Of a DNA stretch of 64,000 bases, positions 49,601 to 60,412 are shown in pieces. Every line of letters starts with the position of its first letter. The first letter of the stretch is position 1. The stretch covers positions 806,001-870,000 of the forward strand of contig JANUWF010003366.1 of the NCBI GenBank assembly GCA_026120185.1, given 5' to 3'. The translations under genes and the position numbers were made by a program. The stretch is from Voacanga thouarsii. Lineage: Eukaryota > Streptophyta > Magnoliopsida > Gentianales > Apocynaceae. A model generated the notes under the pieces. It did not search any database. It saw nothing but the letters and a program-made list of their open reading frames with translations, and was not told the DNA's origin.

Positions 49601-52600
49601 AAACAAATCTAACAGTCGGATCATTAATTGAAAGTGTCTATCTTTGTAAATGCCTTAGGTTTTCGGTCTTTTTGTAGATATTTGTTGGATTGCATGCCAA
49701 AATATATATGATTATCTTTAAATTTGGTCATAACACTTTTCTTAGCAATTTTAACAAATCTAACGATTGGATCATTAATTTGAAGTGCCTATCTTTGTAA
49801 ATGCCTTAGGTTTTTAGATTTTTGTAGAGATTTAACTGGATTGCATGTCAAAATATATCTGATTACTTTTAAATTTGTTTATAACATTTTTCTTAACAAT
49901 TTCATCAAATTTAACGGTTAGATCATTAATTTGTAGTGCCTATCTTTGTAAATACCTTTAGTTTTTTGTATTTTTGTATATATTTTGTAGGATTACGTGC
50001 AAAAGTATATCCGATTATCTTTAAATTTGGTCATAACACTTTTCCTTGCAATTTAAACAAATCTAACGGTCGGATCATTAATTTAAAGTGTCTATCTTTG
50101 TAAATGCCTTAGGTTTTCGGTTTTTTTGTAGACATTTGTTGGATTACATGCAAAAGTATATCTGATTATCTTTAAATTTGGTCATAACACTTTTCCTTGC
50201 AATATAAACAAATCTAACGGTCTATCATTAATTTAAACTGCCTATCTTTGTAAATGCCTTATGTTTTTGTTTTTTTTAGAATTTATTGGATTGCGTGCCA
50301 AAATATATCCGATTATCTTCAAATTTGATCATAACACTTTTCTTAGAAATTTCAACAAATCTAGCCTTCAAATCATTAATTTGAAGTGACTATCTTTGTA
50401 AATGCCTTAGATTTTCAAATTTTTGTGGAGATTTAACTGGATTGCATGCCAAAATATATCAAATTACCTTTAAATTTGGTTATAACACTTTTCTTAATAG
50501 TTTCAACAAATCCAACGGTCAGATCGTTAATTTGTAATGCCTATCTTTGTAAATATCTTAGGTTTTCGGTATTTTTGTCAATATCTTGTAGGATACGTGC
50601 AAAAGTATACCTGATTATCTTTAAATTTTTCCATAACACTTTTTCTAACAATTTAAACAAATCTAATGGTCGGATCATTAATTGAAAGTGCCTATCTTTG
50701 TAAATGCCTTAGGTTTTCGGTCTGTTTGTAGACATTTTTTGGATTGCATGCCAAAATATATCCGATTGTCTTCAAATTTGCTCATAACACTTTTCTTAGA
50801 AATTTAAATAAATCTAACGGTTAGATCATTAATTTGCAGTGCCTATCTTTGTAAATGCCTTAGGTTTTCAGATTTTTGTAGAGATTTAACTGGATTGCAT
50901 GCCCAAATATATCGGATTATCTTTAAATTTTGTTATAACACTTTTCCTAACAATTTCAACAAAAGTAATGGTCGGATCATTAATTTGCAGTGTCTATCTT
51001 TGCAAATACCTTAGGTTTTCGGTATTTTTGTAGATATTTTGATGGATTACGTGCAAAAATATATCCGATTATCTTTAAATTTTTTCAAAACATGTTTTAT
51101 AGAAATTTAAACAAATCTAACGGTCGGATCATTAATTGAAAGTGTCTATCTTTGTAAATGCCTCAGGTTTTCGGTCTTTTTGTAGACATTTGTTGGATTG
51201 CATACCAAAATACATATGATTATCTTTAAATTTGGTCATAACACTTTTCTTAGCAATTTTAACAAATCTAACGATTGGATCATTAATTTGAAGTGCCTAT
51301 CTTTGTAAATGCCTTAGGTTTTTAGATTTTTGTAGAGATTTAACTGGATTGCATGTCAAAATATATCTGATTACTTTTAAATTTGTTTATAACATTTTTC
51401 TTAACAATTTCATCAAATTTAACGGTTAGATCATTAATTTGTAGTGCCTATCTTTGTAAATACCTTTAGTTTTTTGTATTTTTGTATATATTTTGTAGGA
51501 TTACGTGCAAAAGTATATCCGATTATCTTTAAATTTGGTCATAACACTTTTCCTTGCAATTTAAACAAATCTAACGGTCGGATCATTAATTTAAAGTGTC
51601 TATCTTTGTAAATGCCTTAGGTTTTCGGTTTTTTTGTAGACATTTGTTGGATTACATGCAAAAGTATATCTGATTATCTTTAAATTTGGTCATAACACTT
51701 TTCCTTGCAATATAAACAAATCTAACGGTCTATCATTAATTTAAACTGCCTATCTTTGTAAATGCCTTATATTTTTGTTTTTTTTAGAATTTATTGGATT
51801 GCGTGCCAAAATATATCCGATTATCTTCAAATTTGATCATAGCACTTTTCTTAGAAATTTCAACAAATCTAGCCTTCAAATCATTAATTTGAAGTGACTA
51901 TCTTTGTAAATGCCTTAGATTTTCAAATTTTTGTGGAGATTTAACTGGATTGCATGCCAAAATATATCAAATTACCTTTAAATTTGGTTATAACACTTTT
52001 CTTAATAGTTTCAACAAATCCAACGGTCAGATCGTTAATTTGTAATGCCTATCTTTGTAAATACCTTAGGTTTTCGGTATTTTTGTCAATATCTTGTAGG
52101 ATACGTGCAAAAGTATACCTGATTATCTTTAAATTTTTCCATAACACTTTTTCTAACAATTTAAACAAATCTAATGGTCGGATCATTAATTGAAAGTGCC
52201 TATCTTTGTAAATGCCTTAGGTTTTCGGTCTGTTTGTAGACATTTTTTGGATTGCATGCCAAAATATATTCGATTGTCTTCAAATTTGCTCATAACACTT
52301 TTCTTAGAAATTTAAATAAATCTAACGGTTAGATCATTAATTTGCAGTGCCTATCTTTGTAAATGCCTTAGGTTTTCAGATTTTTGTAGAGATTTAACTG
52401 GATTGCATGCCCAAATATATCGGATTATCTTTAAATTTTGTTATAACACTTTTCCTAACAATTTCAACAAACGTAATGGTCGGATCATTAATTTGCAGTG
52501 TCTATCTTTGCAAATACCTTAGGTTTTCGGTATTTTTGTAGATATTTTGATGGATTACGTGCAAAAATATATCCGATTATCTTTAAATTTTTTCAAAACA

Positions 52601-53126
52601 TGTTTTATAGAAATTTAAACAAATCTAACAGTCGGATCATTAATTGAAAGTGTCTATCTTTGTAAATGCCTTAGGTTTTCGGTCTTTTTGTAGATATTTG
52701 TTGGATTGCATGCCAAAATATATATGATTATCTTTAAATTTGGTCATAACACTTTTCTTAGCAATTTTAACAAATCTAACGATTGGATCATTAATTTGAA
52801 GTGCCTATCTTTGTAAATGCCTTAGGTTTTTAGATTTTTGTAGAGATTTAACTGGATTGCATGTCAAAATATATCTGATTACTTTTAAATTTGTTTATAA
52901 CATTTTCCTTAACAATTTCATCAAATCTAACGGTTAGATCATTAATTTGTAGTGCCTATCTTTGTAAATACCTTTAGTTTTTTGTATTTTTGTATATATT
53001 TTGTAGGATTACGTGCAAAAGTATATCCGATTATCTTTAAATTTGATTATAACACTTTTTCTTACAATTTAAAAAAATTTAATGGTCGAATCATTAATTT
53101 AAAGTGCCTATCTTTATAAATATCTT
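46652..53126. repeat. Satellite array with higher-order repeats inside CACTA
   Basis: About 43 monomers of about 148-152 bp share the frame ATTGCATGCAAAATATATC, GATTATCTTTAAATTT, CATAACACTTTT, AACAAATCTAACGGTCGGATC, CTATCTTTGTAAATGCC. Two diverged monomers (46652-46980) precede four near-identical 1.51-kb blocks of ten monomers starting at 46981, 48490, 50000 and 51508, and a partial fifth start at 53016. Monomers within a block differ clearly from one another; the blocks differ by only a few bases. A 79-residue frame repeated at 47428, 48938, 50446 and 51954 is a by-product of the repeat. Confidence 0.95.
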
Positions 53127-53139
53127 TATAAAAATTGGT

Positions 53140-53755
53140 GTTGTCACTAATGGGATTTCCCGCTTTCAGATGAGATTGGCGGGAAAGCCTTTAGTGACAA
53201 AGTTTTCCATTCACACTAAAAGTTATCATTTCGTTCGTGACAATCTTTTTTGTTGTCACTAAAGGTTTGTCTCAACAACTTAAAATGTTGTCTCCAATTC
53301 TATTATTTAGTGACAAGCATTTTGTTGTCACTAATATTTATTGTCATTAAAGCCCATTTCTCCAACGTTTTTTGTCACTAAATGCACATAAATAGTGACA
53401 AGAAATATGTTGTCACTATAAGTGTACTATTTAGTGAGAAGACATTTTTTTGTCACTATAAGCGCATTATTTAGTGACAACAGTTTCGTTTTAGTGACAA
53501 CAATTTTTTAGTTGTCACTAAATAAATTTTTTATTTTCAAATGGGATTGGTGGAAAAGCCTTTAGCGACAAAATTTAGCAACTACATTTTCTACTATCAC
53601 TAAACGTTATCATTTAGTGACAAGCGTTTATATTGTCACTAAATGTTTGACCTTTACTGACAACTTAACGTGTTATCACTAATGCCGTTATTTAGTGACA
53701 AGCATTTTGGTGTCACTAATATTTATTGTCACTAAAGTCCATTTCTCCTGTAGTG
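53140..53755. repeat. CACTA right subterminal repeats, with an internal duplication
   Basis: TTGTCACTAA/TTAGTGACAA motifs occur about twenty times. Two similar blocks, about 53140-53368 and 53517-53750, share GGGATTxxxGGxAAAGCCTTTAG, then CAACTTAA, then TTATTTAGTGACAAGCATTTT and a terminal CCATTTCTCC. In the first block this last word is followed by AACG instead of TGTAGTG. Confidence 0.85.
53726..53755 (-). repeat. CACTA right terminal inverted repeat
   Basis: The reverse complement starts CACTACAGGAGAAATGGAC and runs into TTTAGTGACAA. Confidence 0.85.
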
Positions 53756-53999
53756 TTCTTTTGAATTTTAATGACCTTTCCTAGATTTTAGTTATCATTT
53801 CTTTTATTTTGCTTTTCTTTGTCTATTTCTAGATTTATGTTATTTGTTTTTCTTTCTTTTGAGTTAGGTACCCTTGTGACCTCTTTAATGACTACTCTTT
53901 GTGGTGGATTCACACATGTTGGAACTAATGTGCAATGTAAGTATTTTCTTCTCTTCATATTTCCTTTTTATTTATTTTGGTCTTCTTGGCTTTGCTTTC
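53756..53999 (+). other. Host Athila-like element, 3' noncoding piece
   Basis: T-rich sequence between the CACTA element and element E2. Its continuation at 63352 has the GAGGACAATGTC...TATGGGGGA motif, so it belongs to the 3' region of the host Athila element. Confidence 0.55.
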
Positions 54000-55541
54000 T
54001 GATAGGGCCAAAATTAATTATATTTTTCCTAATTATTTGAGGCACTTTTGTGATACATTCTATTTAATAACTAGTCATATTCCTTCATATTAGAGATTTT
54101 ACCATTAGAAAGATATTTTGTGCATTATTTCAGATTTTAGGGGTAAAACAAAGTAAAAACGTCGCAAAACAGAATAGAGGCGGCGCCGGCCAAGGTAGAG
54201 GAACCAGCGCCGGCTATGTGCTGTTGGCACGAACTTTAAAGCGATGAAAAATTGTTGAAAAAGGACCGGAACAGAACCAAACTAGTGCCGGCTCTGGTAG
54301 CCAAGGTGGCGTCGGCTGCACTCTGGGCAACATTGCGTGGAAATCAAGAAAAAATCGACGAACAACGAAAGAAACAGAACACAATCGGTGCCAGCTCCAG
54401 AAGTCAAGGCAGCGCCAGCTATGCCCTGAGGATAAGACGGAATCTTGATTTTTCTACGCGATTTTTGGTAATCTGTGGAATTTTAGTATCTTCTTACTAC
54501 TACTCAGCCAAGAACCTTACTCCAACGAGTTTAGGCACTTCCTAAGGCTATAAATAGGTGGAAAACACAAGAGGAAAATGGTGAGAATTCATAGATCATC
54601 ATAGAAAATCACTCAAATCAAATGAGGAATTCTTCAATTCAAGGAGGGTTGTGCAAGAAGGTCTTCAAATGAAGAAGAAGGAGGCTTGTCTATGAGTGCT
54701 TTCTTTTATTTTGTTTTCTTTTTCTTGAACAATGATGTATTAATTGTTTTATTATAATTCGACATTATTTTAGGTATTCATGATTTTTATAGTTATTTGA
54801 TCTTTTGACTAATTGATTGTTCTTCTTGGTATTTAATTACTTGTGCTTATTACGAGATTAATTGGTTGTTTCTTTCCATTGCTTGCTCGAAAAAGAGGTG
54901 GATGGTGGTTTCAATTCATTAGTTTCATATTTGTTGTCTCTTAACTTGCATGAAAAAGAAGTTGATTGCCAAGAACAGAGTAATTAAAGGTTAATTGATG
55001 TCTGCTAGAATATGAATTCATTGGTTAATTTCATGTTTTAAGTTTGCCAGAATATGGAAATTTAATCAAGGATTGTGTTTAATGCATCTTTTGGGTGAAT
55101 TGGTTGAGACAGAATATGTGATGCTAATTTGTCTAGAAGATAGTGATTTCACAGATTGAAAAATAAGTGGGTCTATCTTAATCCTTCATTATGCCAGGAG
55201 AAAAATCAATTATGATAATGATTGGGTTCTTTAAGATCATGTTTGTCAAAATAATGGTATGAATTACACACTTCTCCATCGTTGACATGTATGTATTCTT
55301 TCATTTTATTTTATTTTTCTGTTTATTTCTTTTGCACTTTATTAAGTCGATTAAACAATGAGAGAAAAAGTGATTAATGCATACTTATTCCTTGAGGATC
55401 GACACTGGTTTGAACCCTATGCTATGTTAATGATAAGTATGCTTGCTCATATGTGTAATTTGGGGTTAACGTTTTAATTTACACTTGATTGGGAATGTGC
55501 TTATTTTTATATGATTTTTATACCTAAATCCGAACACAACA
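54000..55541 (+). repeat. E2 5' LTR
   Basis: 1542 bp, TGATAGGGCC...GAACACAACA (last bases CAACA where the 3' LTR has CATCA). It contains about six GCCGGCGCC-like words at 54180-54425. Confidence 0.92.
54549..54556 (+). promoter_or_regulatory. TATA box, E2 5' LTR
   Basis: TATAAATA in the context GGCTATAAATAGGTGG, about 550 bp into the LTR. The matching site in the 3' LTR is 62350-62357. Confidence 0.65.
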
Positions 55542-55547
55542 ATTTTT

Positions 55548-55565
55548 TGGTGCCATTACCGGGGA
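55548..55565 (+). other. E2 primer binding site, decayed
   Basis: TGGTGCCATTACCGGGGA, six bases behind the LTR. Against the tRNA-Asp type site of E1 it has three transitions (one C to T, two G to A), the kind expected from cytosine deamination. Confidence 0.85.
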
Positions 55566-55794
55566 ACAATAGCATGAAAGCTTGGATTTTGTTGATTTAA
55601 CCATGTAAATATGTAAATATGTACAATTGTTCTTTCCACAAAAAGGTGCTATCTTTTGTATTTTGTGTATCTGGGTATACCTTTGTAATCTAACCTTCTA
55701 AATTTGACTATGTTCTATTGACTAACTTTGTATTCTTGTACTTTTGTTGTAATCATGAATTCCGTTAGCTAACCAGCTTTAATGTTCAGGAAAA

Positions 55795-56493
55795 ATGGTG
55801 AACTGGAATCGGAGGAAGTTTAGTGAGGGGAAATACCCTATTACGCTTCGGAGATAACACTCATAGCACCAAAATCAGTAGAGTTAGAAACCGTAATTGG
55901 AAATTTTGCTATTCATGTCACGAGGCACTTCCAAGAAATAGATTCCACGTTTGAAAGGTTCGAAGCAGTGATCCACAATATGGAACAACAAATCTGGTTT
56001 TTGACCGATATGGTGTTAAAATCTACAGAACCAACACCATTAGGTAAAGAGGAAATAGCTACTGTCATATTGCGGAGTGGAAAATAGTTGCTTGATGTTA
56101 TAGATTGCAACCGGCGCCGGTTGCAGGAAGAGAACTGGTGCCAGCTATCCGGTAACCCCGAGACCAAGTAGCCCAGAATTGAACCGGCGCCACACAAAGC
56201 ACTGAAACCAGCGCCGGCTACCTCCTGTCCATCCTCCGAAAATCCTATTCTTCAGCCTAAAATACCATATACTACCTGTCTACACAAAGGCCGAAAAGAT
56301 GCCCAATTTGACAAATTCCTTGAGGTAATCAAGCAACTACACATAAACATCCCACTCAGTGAAGATTTAATTCACATGCCCAAAATATGCCAAATTTCTT
56401 AAAAGCATGCTCGTCAACAAAAAACGATTGGAAGAGTTGTCCACGGTGGTCTTAAATGAAGAATGCTCAGCTATATTGTAGGACAGACCAAAT
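55795..56493 (+). pseudogene. gag (E2), broken
   Basis: The start MVNWNRRKFSEGKYP is at 55795 and reaches a TAA after 20 codons. Other frames continue with VELETVIGNFAIHVTRHFQEID, MEQQIWFLTDMV, FLEVIKQLHINIPLSED, then after a frameshift at about 56382 YAKFLKSMLVNKKRLEELSTVV. The layout matches the five E1 copies: short helical N-part, Arg/Pro-rich linker with GGCGCCGG words, then INIPLSE. As in E1 no capsid domain or zinc knuckle is visible, so the short gag is a family trait. Confidence 0.8.
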
Positions 56494-57267
56494 TTGCCAC
56501 ATAAAGAAAATAATCCAGGGAGTTTCTTTATTCCATGTCTAATTGGCACTCTTAATTTCTGCAATACATTAGCTGACCTATGTGCTAGAATTAACTTATT
56601 GCTATATAAAATATTTAAAAAGCTAGGCTTAGGAGAACCACAACCCACTAGGATGGGTATTCAACTCGTGGATAGATCTATTAAATATCCTAGGGGTATA
56701 GTAGAAGATGTATGGGTAAAAGTTGATAAATTCATATTTCCAGTGGATTTTGTTATTCTTGACATGGATGAAGATTCTAAAGTCCTTTTAATCCTAGGTA
56801 GACCTTTCCTAGCTACAGCAAAAGCATTAATTGATGTTCATGGGGGGAGGTTGACACTTAGAGTTGGGGATGAGGAAGTAGTCATTCAAATCCATAAGTG
56901 CATGCAACAACCTTTGTCGTCTGATGATTCTTGTTTAAGAGTTGATATTCTTGACGAACCTATTTTTGAGTTGATGCAGGAATCCATTGAGGAGGAGTTG
57001 ATGGAAACATCAATGGTGTATTCGGAGGACTTTCACAATGAGAATGGGATGAAGAATTTGAAAATTGAGAAAAGTAGTTTAGGAAAAATGAAATCATCCA
57101 TAGAAGATCCTCCTGAATTGGACCTAAAAGACCTGCCCGAGCATTTGGAATATGTGTTCTTGTCTAAAAGACATAAATTGCCTGTGATCATTGCCAAAGA
57201 TTTCAATACAGAACAAAAGACCAAATTGGTAAGTATATTGGAAAAATATAAGGGAGTCATAGCTTGA
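56494..57267 (+). pseudogene. Protease and start of RT (E2)
   Basis: A 257-residue open frame. Protease is at residues about 1-110, but the active site reads LADLCARINLL where E1 has LADLGASINLL, so the catalytic Asp-Leu-Gly-Ala-Ser signature is lost. Then comes LLILGRPFLATAKALIDVHGGRLTLRVGDEEV, which E1 has lost by a stop and frameshift. An acidic linker follows, then the RT start (LPEHLEYVFLS, LVSILEKYKGVIA). The end is a TGA where the next residue should be Trp. Confidence 0.85.
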
Positions 57268-58275
57268 AAAATCACTGATATGAAGGGAATTAGTCCATCA
57301 TTTTGCACTAACAAGATTTTGATGGAAGAATGTGCAAAACCCATAGTGCAATCCCAACGTAGGTTGAACCCATATATGAGTGAAGTGGTGAAAGGTAAGG
57401 TGGTTAAGCTCTTAGATTTAGGCATCATTTACCCTATTTCTGATAGTGTTTAGGTGAGTCCTACTAAAGTGGTACCAAAGATGGGAGGAATGAGGGTAAG
57501 TTCCAATGATAAAAATGTGCTAGTCCTTATGAGATTGGTCACGGGTTGGAGGTTTTGCATTGATTATAGGATGCTAAACAAAGCCACTAGAAAATATTAC
57601 TTCTCTCTCCCTTTCATTGACCAAATGTTGGAAAGGTTAACAGGACATGAGTATTATTGTTTCTTGGATGGATTTTTTGGCTACCTACAAATCCCCATAG
57701 CTCCGGAGGACCAAGAAAAAACCACTTTTATGTGTCTATATGGTACTTTTGCATATCGTCGGATGCCATTTGGTCTTTGCAATGGTCCTGGAACATTCCA
57801 AAGGTGCATGATAGCTATATTTGAAGGACTTGTGGGGGATATCATGGAGGTATTTATAGATGATTTTTCAGTCTTTAGTGATTCAATTGACTTGTGCTTA
57901 TCTAATCTTGAAAAGGTACTAGCAAGGTGTGAAGAGACTAACCTCATGCTCAATTGGGAAAAATACCACTTTATGGTGCAAGAAGGTTTTGTATTAGGGC
58001 ATAAAATTTCAAGGAAGGGTATAGAGGTTGATAGAGCAAAAATTGAAGTAATTGAGAAGCTACCCCCTCCTACTTCTATGAAAGCAATAAGGAGCTTTTT
58101 TGGTCATGCAGGTTTTTACAAGAGGTTTATCTTAGACTTCTCAAAAAATTTCAAACCTCTTACTTCTTTACTTGAAAAGTATGCTGTGTTTAATTTTGAT
58201 GAAAAATATCTCATGGCATTCACCCTGCTTAAAGAGAAGTTGATTAATTCACCCATTTTAATTGCACCTGATTAG
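57268..58275 (+). pseudogene. Reverse transcriptase (E2), broken
   Basis: The frame from 57454 (273 residues) holds WRFCIDYRMLNKATRK, FIDQMLERLTGHEYYCFLDGFFGY, MPFGLCNGPGTFQRC and the active site FIDDFSVFS (Asp136-Asp137), then GHKISRKGIEVDRAKIE and FFGHAGFYKRFI. The part before it (57268-57453) is in the same frame but contains a TAG at 57451-57453. The end is another TAG (58273-58275). Stops replace conserved Trp codons. Confidence 0.9.
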
Positions 58276-58806
58276 TCTCTTCCCTTTGAACTAATGTGCG
58301 ATGCAAGTGATTTTGCAGTTGATGCAGTACTAGGACAAAGGCGGAATAAGCACTTCCAACCTATATACTATGCAAGCAAGACTTTCACAGATGCTCAAGA
58401 AAACTACACAACAATGGAGAAAGAATTGCTTGTCATAGTGTTTGCTTTCGATAAATTTAGTGCTTATCTTATTTTGTCCAAAGTCATTATTTATACGGAC
58501 CATTCTGCCCTAAAGTGCCTACTAACCAAACATGATTCAAAACCAAGGTTGATAAAATGGGTATTATTATTGCAGGAATTTGATTTGAAAATTAAGGATA
58601 AAAAGGGTGCTGAAAACCTGGTTGCGGATCACTTGTCAAGACTGGACAATCCTAATTTGGAATCATTGGTGGAGGAGGACATCAATGACACCTTTCTGGA
58701 TGAACAACTCATGCTCATAGAAGGTGAGATGCCAAACACCCCTTGGTTCGCCGACTTTGCTAATTACTTGATTGCAGGAATTGTACTAAAAGCTCTCATA
58801 ATGTAA
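58276..58806 (+). pseudogene. RNase H (E2), domain intact
   Basis: From 58294 a 170-residue frame gives [16 protein letters not shown] (Asp3 of the open part), TTMEKELL (Glu42), [11 protein letters not shown] (Asp68) and [11 protein letters not shown], the full set of Ty3/gypsy RNase H motifs. It is then open through the linker towards integrase ([12 protein letters not shown]) and stops at 58806. It is the best preserved enzyme domain in the window but is cut off from RT by the stop at 58275. Confidence 0.85.
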
Positions 58807-59457
58807 CAAAAGAAGAAATTCCTCTCCAAAGTAAGGCATTACTTTGGGACGATCCGTATTTATTTAAGGGTTGTGTAGACCAAATCATTCGACGATATGT
58901 GGACTCTAAAGAAGACGAAGATATTCTAAGACATTGTCATGAAGGACTTGCTGGAGGCTATTACCAAGCCAACAACACTGCATGAAAGGTGCTCGACTCC
59001 AGATTCTATTGGCCCACATTGTTCAAAGATGCCCACAGGTTTGTCCAAAGTTGTGATAGGTGTTAACGTACATGTAACAACTCTAAATCTAGTGAGATGT
59101 CATTACAAATTTTTCAAGCCTATGAAGTATTTGATTGTTGGGGGATAGACTTCATGGGACCTTTTCATAGTTCTTTGAGGAATAAATACATTTTGGTGGT
59201 AGTGGATTATGCTTCTAAATGGGTAGAAGCCCAAGCTTTACCTATTAATAATGCAAGGGTTGTGGTAAGATTTTGAAAAAAGTTTTCACCCATTTTGGTG
59301 TGCCTAAGGTGCTCATTAGTGATAGACGGACTCATTTTTGCAATGCACAAATGGAAAAGTTCTCAAACATCCAGGTGTGAACCATAGACTTGCTACCCCT
59401 TATCATCCCCAAACAAGTGGACATGTTGAAGTGATTAATAGGGAATTTAAATGAATC
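58807..59457 (+). pseudogene. Integrase zinc finger and core (E2), broken
   Basis: Several frames together show [29 protein letters not shown] (zinc finger), then [35 protein letters not shown] and [13 protein letters not shown] of the core. At least four stops and frame changes occur (TGA after NNTA; TAA after SCDRC; TGA after VVVRF; TGA at 59378-59380). RR replaces RG behind the second catalytic Asp. Confidence 0.8.
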
Positions 59458-59997
59458 TTGGAAAAAACTGTTAATCATACTAGGAAGGATTGGAGTCTAA
59501 AATTGGATGATACTCTTTGGGCATATCAAATAGCTTTTAAGACCCCAATTGGTACAACTCCTTTTAGGTTAGTTTATGGAAAAGCATGTCATTTACCTAT
59601 TGAGATTGAGCATAAAGCTTTCTGGGCTATAAAACTTGTGAACCTTGATCTTAAGTCAACTGGAAAGTCCAGATTGTTTCAACTCACAGTCTTAGAGGAG
59701 TTGTGCAAGGATGCTTATGATACGTCAACACAATATAAAGAGAAAGTTAAAACATGGCATGACAAGCATATTACTCAACAACACGACTTTGAGATAGGCG
59801 ATCAAGTATTGTTATTCAATTCTCGCCTACGACTTTTTCCAGGAAAATTTAAATCATGGTGGTCAGGATCATACACGGTAAGTAAGCTATTCCCATTTGG
59901 CACCCTTGAAATTACTCACCCTACTAGGGGCACTTTCAAAGTCAATGGCAATTGGGTAAAACATTATGTTGGTGAAGTTCTTCACAACACGAATTAA
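59458..59997 (+). pseudogene. Integrase C-terminal part (E2)
   Basis: A 179-residue open frame: [31 protein letters not shown] (core end), then [39 protein letters not shown] and [28 protein letters not shown]. It corresponds to 15240-14686 in E1 and ends in TAA. Confidence 0.85.
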
Positions 59998-60412
59998 GTG
60001 GAAATGTTCTTGGATGTTGACATATAAAATTCTAGTTGTATCTTGCTTACTTTTCTTCGTTTGTACTATTTTCTTTCGTTTGTTTTTTATTTATTTTTCG
60101 TTTATAGTTTTTATACTTTGGTTTGCTCTTTTGTATTTTTATTTTTTTAGGTACTTTGCCAATGTCGCGTTCTCCAGGAACTCAGCTCTTGTGCAACACA
60201 TTATACAATGCGTGGAAGTATTGTCTTTCTTATCTCTTGTCATTTATATTTTTGGTCCAATGGCATTGTTTATCCCTTGTTATATTTATTTAGCCATTGA
60301 AGACAATGTCCAGTTTAAGTGTGGGGGAGTGATTCGATTGATAATTCTTCTATGCGTCATTCTTTTATACTTTATCCTTCTTGTGAGCAAAATTTTTTCA
60401 AAATTTTTCTGA
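59966..60412 (+). pseudogene. Hydrophobic ORF overlapping integrase end (E2)
   Basis: 148 residues in a different frame, beginning 32 bases before the integrase stop. It has three to four strongly hydrophobic stretches (about residues 24-62, 84-106, 120-145), rich in Phe, Leu, Ile and Tyr. It has the same place and overlap as in E1 (14717-14358), though the reading frame diverges near the end. It may be a relic of an envelope-like protein or only T-rich noncoding DNA. Confidence 0.3.
60317..60331 (+). other. Internal polypurine-tract-like motif (E2)
   Basis: AAGTGTGGGGGAGTG preceded by GAGGACAATGTCC, 1.5 kb before the true tract. Confidence 0.6.

Noticed and set aside
47428..52193. Identical 79-residue reading frame at 47428, 48938, 50446 and 51954
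   Set aside because: It is carried by the 1.51-kb higher-order repeat, has no start context or family, and is explained by repetition of one noncoding sequence.
46652..53126. CRISPR-like array
   Set aside because: Monomers are about 150 bp with no unique spacers, inside a plant transposon; it is a satellite.
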